From Pectobacterium colocasium (GTDB lineage: Bacteria; Pseudomonadota; Gammaproteobacteria; Enterobacterales; Enterobacteriaceae): 64,000 nt of DNA. The stretch is taken from the NCBI RefSeq assembly GCF_020181655.1, contig NZ_CP084032.1, forward strand, positions 992,001-1,056,000, written 5' to 3'. Below, in pieces: positions 62,191 through 64,000 of the stretch (positions are counted from its first letter, which is position 1; each line of letters starts with the position of its first letter). Below the pieces are notes generated by a model that ran no database searches, was not told where the DNA came from, and saw nothing but the letters and a program-made list of their open reading frames with translations. Both the position numbers and the translations under genes were made by a program.

Positions 62191-63414
62191 GTGGGAAGTA
62201 AAGTTGGCAGCGTTTATATTGCAAGTACAGCGGATACTAAAGGGAAAGAACAGATTTACGTCCGCGATCTGATTGCCGCTACAGGCTTGAAAACCGTCAC
62301 GGTCGATCTGTCAACGACATCGCCGTCAACGGACGCACGGGTATCAGAGGTGACAGATATCAGAGCAGAAACGGTGGCATCGTACCACCCGCAGGGGGCG
62401 TCAGCGGTATTTTGCCATGACAGAGGGCAGGCGATTGGTGCCATGGCTATCGCGTTTGAGCACTTCATGCTGTCGCGCGATGACATTGCCGGGGTGCTTG
62501 GGCTTGGCGGTTCCGGCGGTACGGCGTTGATCACGCCTGCGATGCAGGCGTTACCGATCGGGATGCCGAAGCTGATGGTGTCGACGATGGCCTCCGGCGA
62601 TATCTCCGGTTACATCGGTGCCAGCGATATCAGCATGATGTATTCCGTTACTGATGTGGCGGGTCTGAACCGTATTTCTCGTCAGGTTCTTGGTAATGCC
62701 GCGCACCAGATCGCGGGGGCTGTGAAGTTTAAGATTCAGGAACATCATGATGATAAGCCCGCGATTGGCCTGACCATGTTTGGCGTAACGACGCCGTGCA
62801 TTCAGGAAGCCAGTAAATTGCTGGAAGCGGAATTTGACTGTCTGGTCTTTCACGCGACGGGTAGCGGCGGGAAAGCGATGGAAAAGCTGGTGGACAGCCA
62901 TTTGCTCACTGGCGTGCTCGATCTCACGACGACTGAGGTGTGCGATTTACTGTTTGATGGCGTGCTGGCCTGTGGGCCGGAACGGTTTGACGCAATAGCC
63001 AAGACGCAGGTGCCTTACGTGGCCTCCTGCGGGGCGCTGGACATGGTGAATTTTGGCGCGCCCGCCAGCATACCGGAGAAATACGCGCATCGTCTGTTCT
63101 ACAACCACAACGCACAGGTCACTCTGATGCGTACGACGATAGACGAAAATATCGCGATGGCGCGCTGGATTGGGGAGAAGCTGAACCGCTGTGAAGGTGA
63201 GGTGCGCTTCCTGATCCCAGAAGGCGGCTTCTCCGCGCTGGATGCGCCGGATCAGGCATTCTGGCACCCGGAAGCGCGTGACGCGTTTATCAGCACGCTG
63301 GAGAGCGTAGTGCAGCAAACGGCAAGACGACAGATTATTCGTCTGCCTTTCCATATTAACGATCCTTTATTTGCCCACGCGGCTGTCGATGCGTTTCGGG
63401 CTTTAGTGAAATAA
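62191..63414 (+). CDS. Tm-1-like ATP-binding (UPF0261) protein
   Basis: The 407-residue protein belongs to the UPF0261/Tm-1 family: [36 protein letters not shown] at the start, [37 protein letters not shown] in the nucleotide-binding half and [15 protein letters not shown] further on. Plant Tm-1 inhibits tobamovirus replicase; the bacterial role is unknown. It is nearly always followed by the PEP-hydrolase-like gene, as here. The start is a GTG after GGGAGGGAGA. The pair may form one metabolic enzyme system. Confidence 0.9.
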   Translation: MGSKVGSVYIASTADTKGKEQIYVRDLIAATGLKTVTVDLSTTSPSTDARVSEVTDIRAETVASYHPQGASAVFCHDRGQAIGAMAIAFEHFMLSRDDIAGVLGLGGSGGTALITPAMQALPIGMPKLMVSTMASGDISGYIGASDISMMYSVTDVAGLNRISRQVLGNAAHQIAGAVKFKIQEHHDDKPAIGLTMFGVTTPCIQEASKLLEAEFDCLVFHATGSGGKAMEKLVDSHLLTGVLDLTTTEVCDLLFDGVLACGPERFDAIAKTQVPYVASCGALDMVNFGAPASIPEKYAHRLFYNHNAQVTLMRTTIDENIAMARWIGEKLNRCEGEVRFLIPEGGFSALDAPDQAFWHPEARDAFISTLESVVQQTARRQIIRLPFHINDPLFAHAAVDAFRALVK

Positions 63415-63427
63415 GAAGGGAAAAAGT

Positions 63428-64000
63428 ATGAAGTCAGGCATGAATCGTCAGGCATTGCTGGCAAAATTCCGCGAAATGATCGCCCGCCGTGAGCCGATTA
63501 TCGGTGGTGGCGCAGGAACGGGGCTTTCCGCGAAATGTGAAGAAGCGGGCGGCATCGATCTGATTGTGATCTACAACTCCGGTCGCTATCGCATGGCGGG
63601 GAGAGGTTCTCTGGCTGGCCTGCTGGCTTACGGCAACGCGAATGAGATCGTCGTGGATATGGCGAAAGAAGTTCTACCGGTTGTGAAACATACGCCGGTG
63701 CTGGCGGGCGTGAACGGAACCGATCCTTTCTGTCAGTTTGACAAGTTCCTGGATGACCTGAAAGCGCTGGGTTTTTCTGGCGTACAGAACTTCCCAACCG
63801 TGGGTCTGATCGACGGTAATTTCCGCGCTAATCTGGAAGAAACCGGCATGGGGTATGCGCTGGAAGTGGATATGATCCGTCTGGCGCATGAAAAAGACAT
63901 GCTGACCACACCTTATGTGTTCAGTGCGGCTGATGCTGTTGCGATGACGAAAGCGGGCGCGGACATTATTGTCCCGCACATGGGGTTAACCACCGGCGGC
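63428..64000 (+). CDS. Phosphoenolpyruvate hydrolase-family TIM-barrel protein (partial)
   Basis: The frame opens [72 protein letters not shown] and stays open to the window edge, 191 codons. It matches the PEP-hydrolase-like (PF09370-type) family, which pairs with Tm-1-like proteins, and [22 protein letters not shown] and [11 protein letters not shown] are family sites. It starts 13 bases after the previous gene with GGGAAAAAGT ahead, so both are in one operon. The function is unsettled. Confidence 0.9.
   Translation, partial: MKSGMNRQALLAKFREMIARREPIIGGGAGTGLSAKCEEAGGIDLIVIYNSGRYRMAGRGSLAGLLAYGNANEIVVDMAKEVLPVVKHTPVLAGVNGTDPFCQFDKFLDDLKALGFSGVQNFPTVGLIDGNFRANLEETGMGYALEVDMIRLAHEKDMLTTPYVFSAADAVAMTKAGADIIVPHMGLTTGG

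Noticed and set aside
1..64000. CRISPR arrays
   Set aside because: The only tandem repeats seen are the 21-bp ribB array without spacers and short 15-bp duplications; no repeat-spacer pattern or cas gene was found.

Overview
The window reads as a chromosomal segment of a soft-rot enterobacterium, most likely Pectobacterium. Housekeeping proteins (ZipA, RibB, NorV/NorR, fumarase, SpeC, AnsP, RspA) are close to their E. coli counterparts. The secreted virulence protein Svx and the mixture of sugar-acid, polysaccharide and fimbrial loci point to a plant-associated member of the family. Species assignment is inference.

Layout. 1-8.7 kb: the end of zipA, yjeH (methionine/branched-chain amino acid export), ubiK, an FMN riboswitch with ribB, tehB, and the nitric-oxide detoxification pair norVW divergent from norR with a sigma-54 promoter and three NorR sites. 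8.7-15.2 kb: an intergenic repeat, class I fumarase, a LysR/PACE-efflux divergent pair, and the alkylation-repair group alkA / ada-alkB. 15.2-21.7 kb: a sugar-acid cluster in the E. coli order rspA-rspB-ydfJ-ydfI plus rspR. 21.8-27.6 kb: a Tat-exported lyase/LamG protein, a phytase-like periplasmic esterase, mdtG, and a CRP-site-preceded 28-codon ORF resembling AzuC. 27.7-32.2 kb: svx and a GNAT-LuxR-cytosine-permease-type group. 32.6-33.6 kb: a 114-bp IS4-type miniature element and a yafNO toxin-antitoxin pair whose toxin is frameshifted. 33.9-44.1 kb: fhuE, an ATPase remnant, a complete chaperone-usher fimbrial operon and, divergent from it, a MarT-like/FidL-like membrane regulator pair. 44.2-51.6 kb: cueP behind a CueR-type promoter, a TetR/HPP/VOC group with twin palindromic operators, a deletion scar joining two truncated genes, an O-methyltransferase, a small secreted protein and an MFS/AraC pair.

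51.9-56.6 kb is the most accessory part. It holds a small stand-alone protein with the motif set of the cholera/heat-labile toxin ADP-ribosyltransferases. Next comes an AT-rich block with a frameshifted SIR2-type (probably anti-phage) protein, ccdA with a decayed ccdB, two paralogous XRE regulators and a Ner-like regulator that appear to share one operator. The block ends at a tRNA-Phe gene, and a near copy of the tRNA 3' end lies 3.7 kb away, which suggests a fossil tRNA-integrated element. 56.6-64 kb returns to core genes: a candidate leader ORF and speC, ansP, and a TetR-controlled Tm-1-like / PEP-hydrolase-like pair that runs off the window.

The strongest candidates for undescribed biology are the ADP-ribosyltransferase-like protein, the tRNA-Phe-bounded defence/addiction remnant with its shared operator, the IS4-type miniature element with 12-bp target duplication, the AzuC-like gene and the speC leader ORF. 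All identifications come from reading the sequence and from memory of protein families; no database search was possible.
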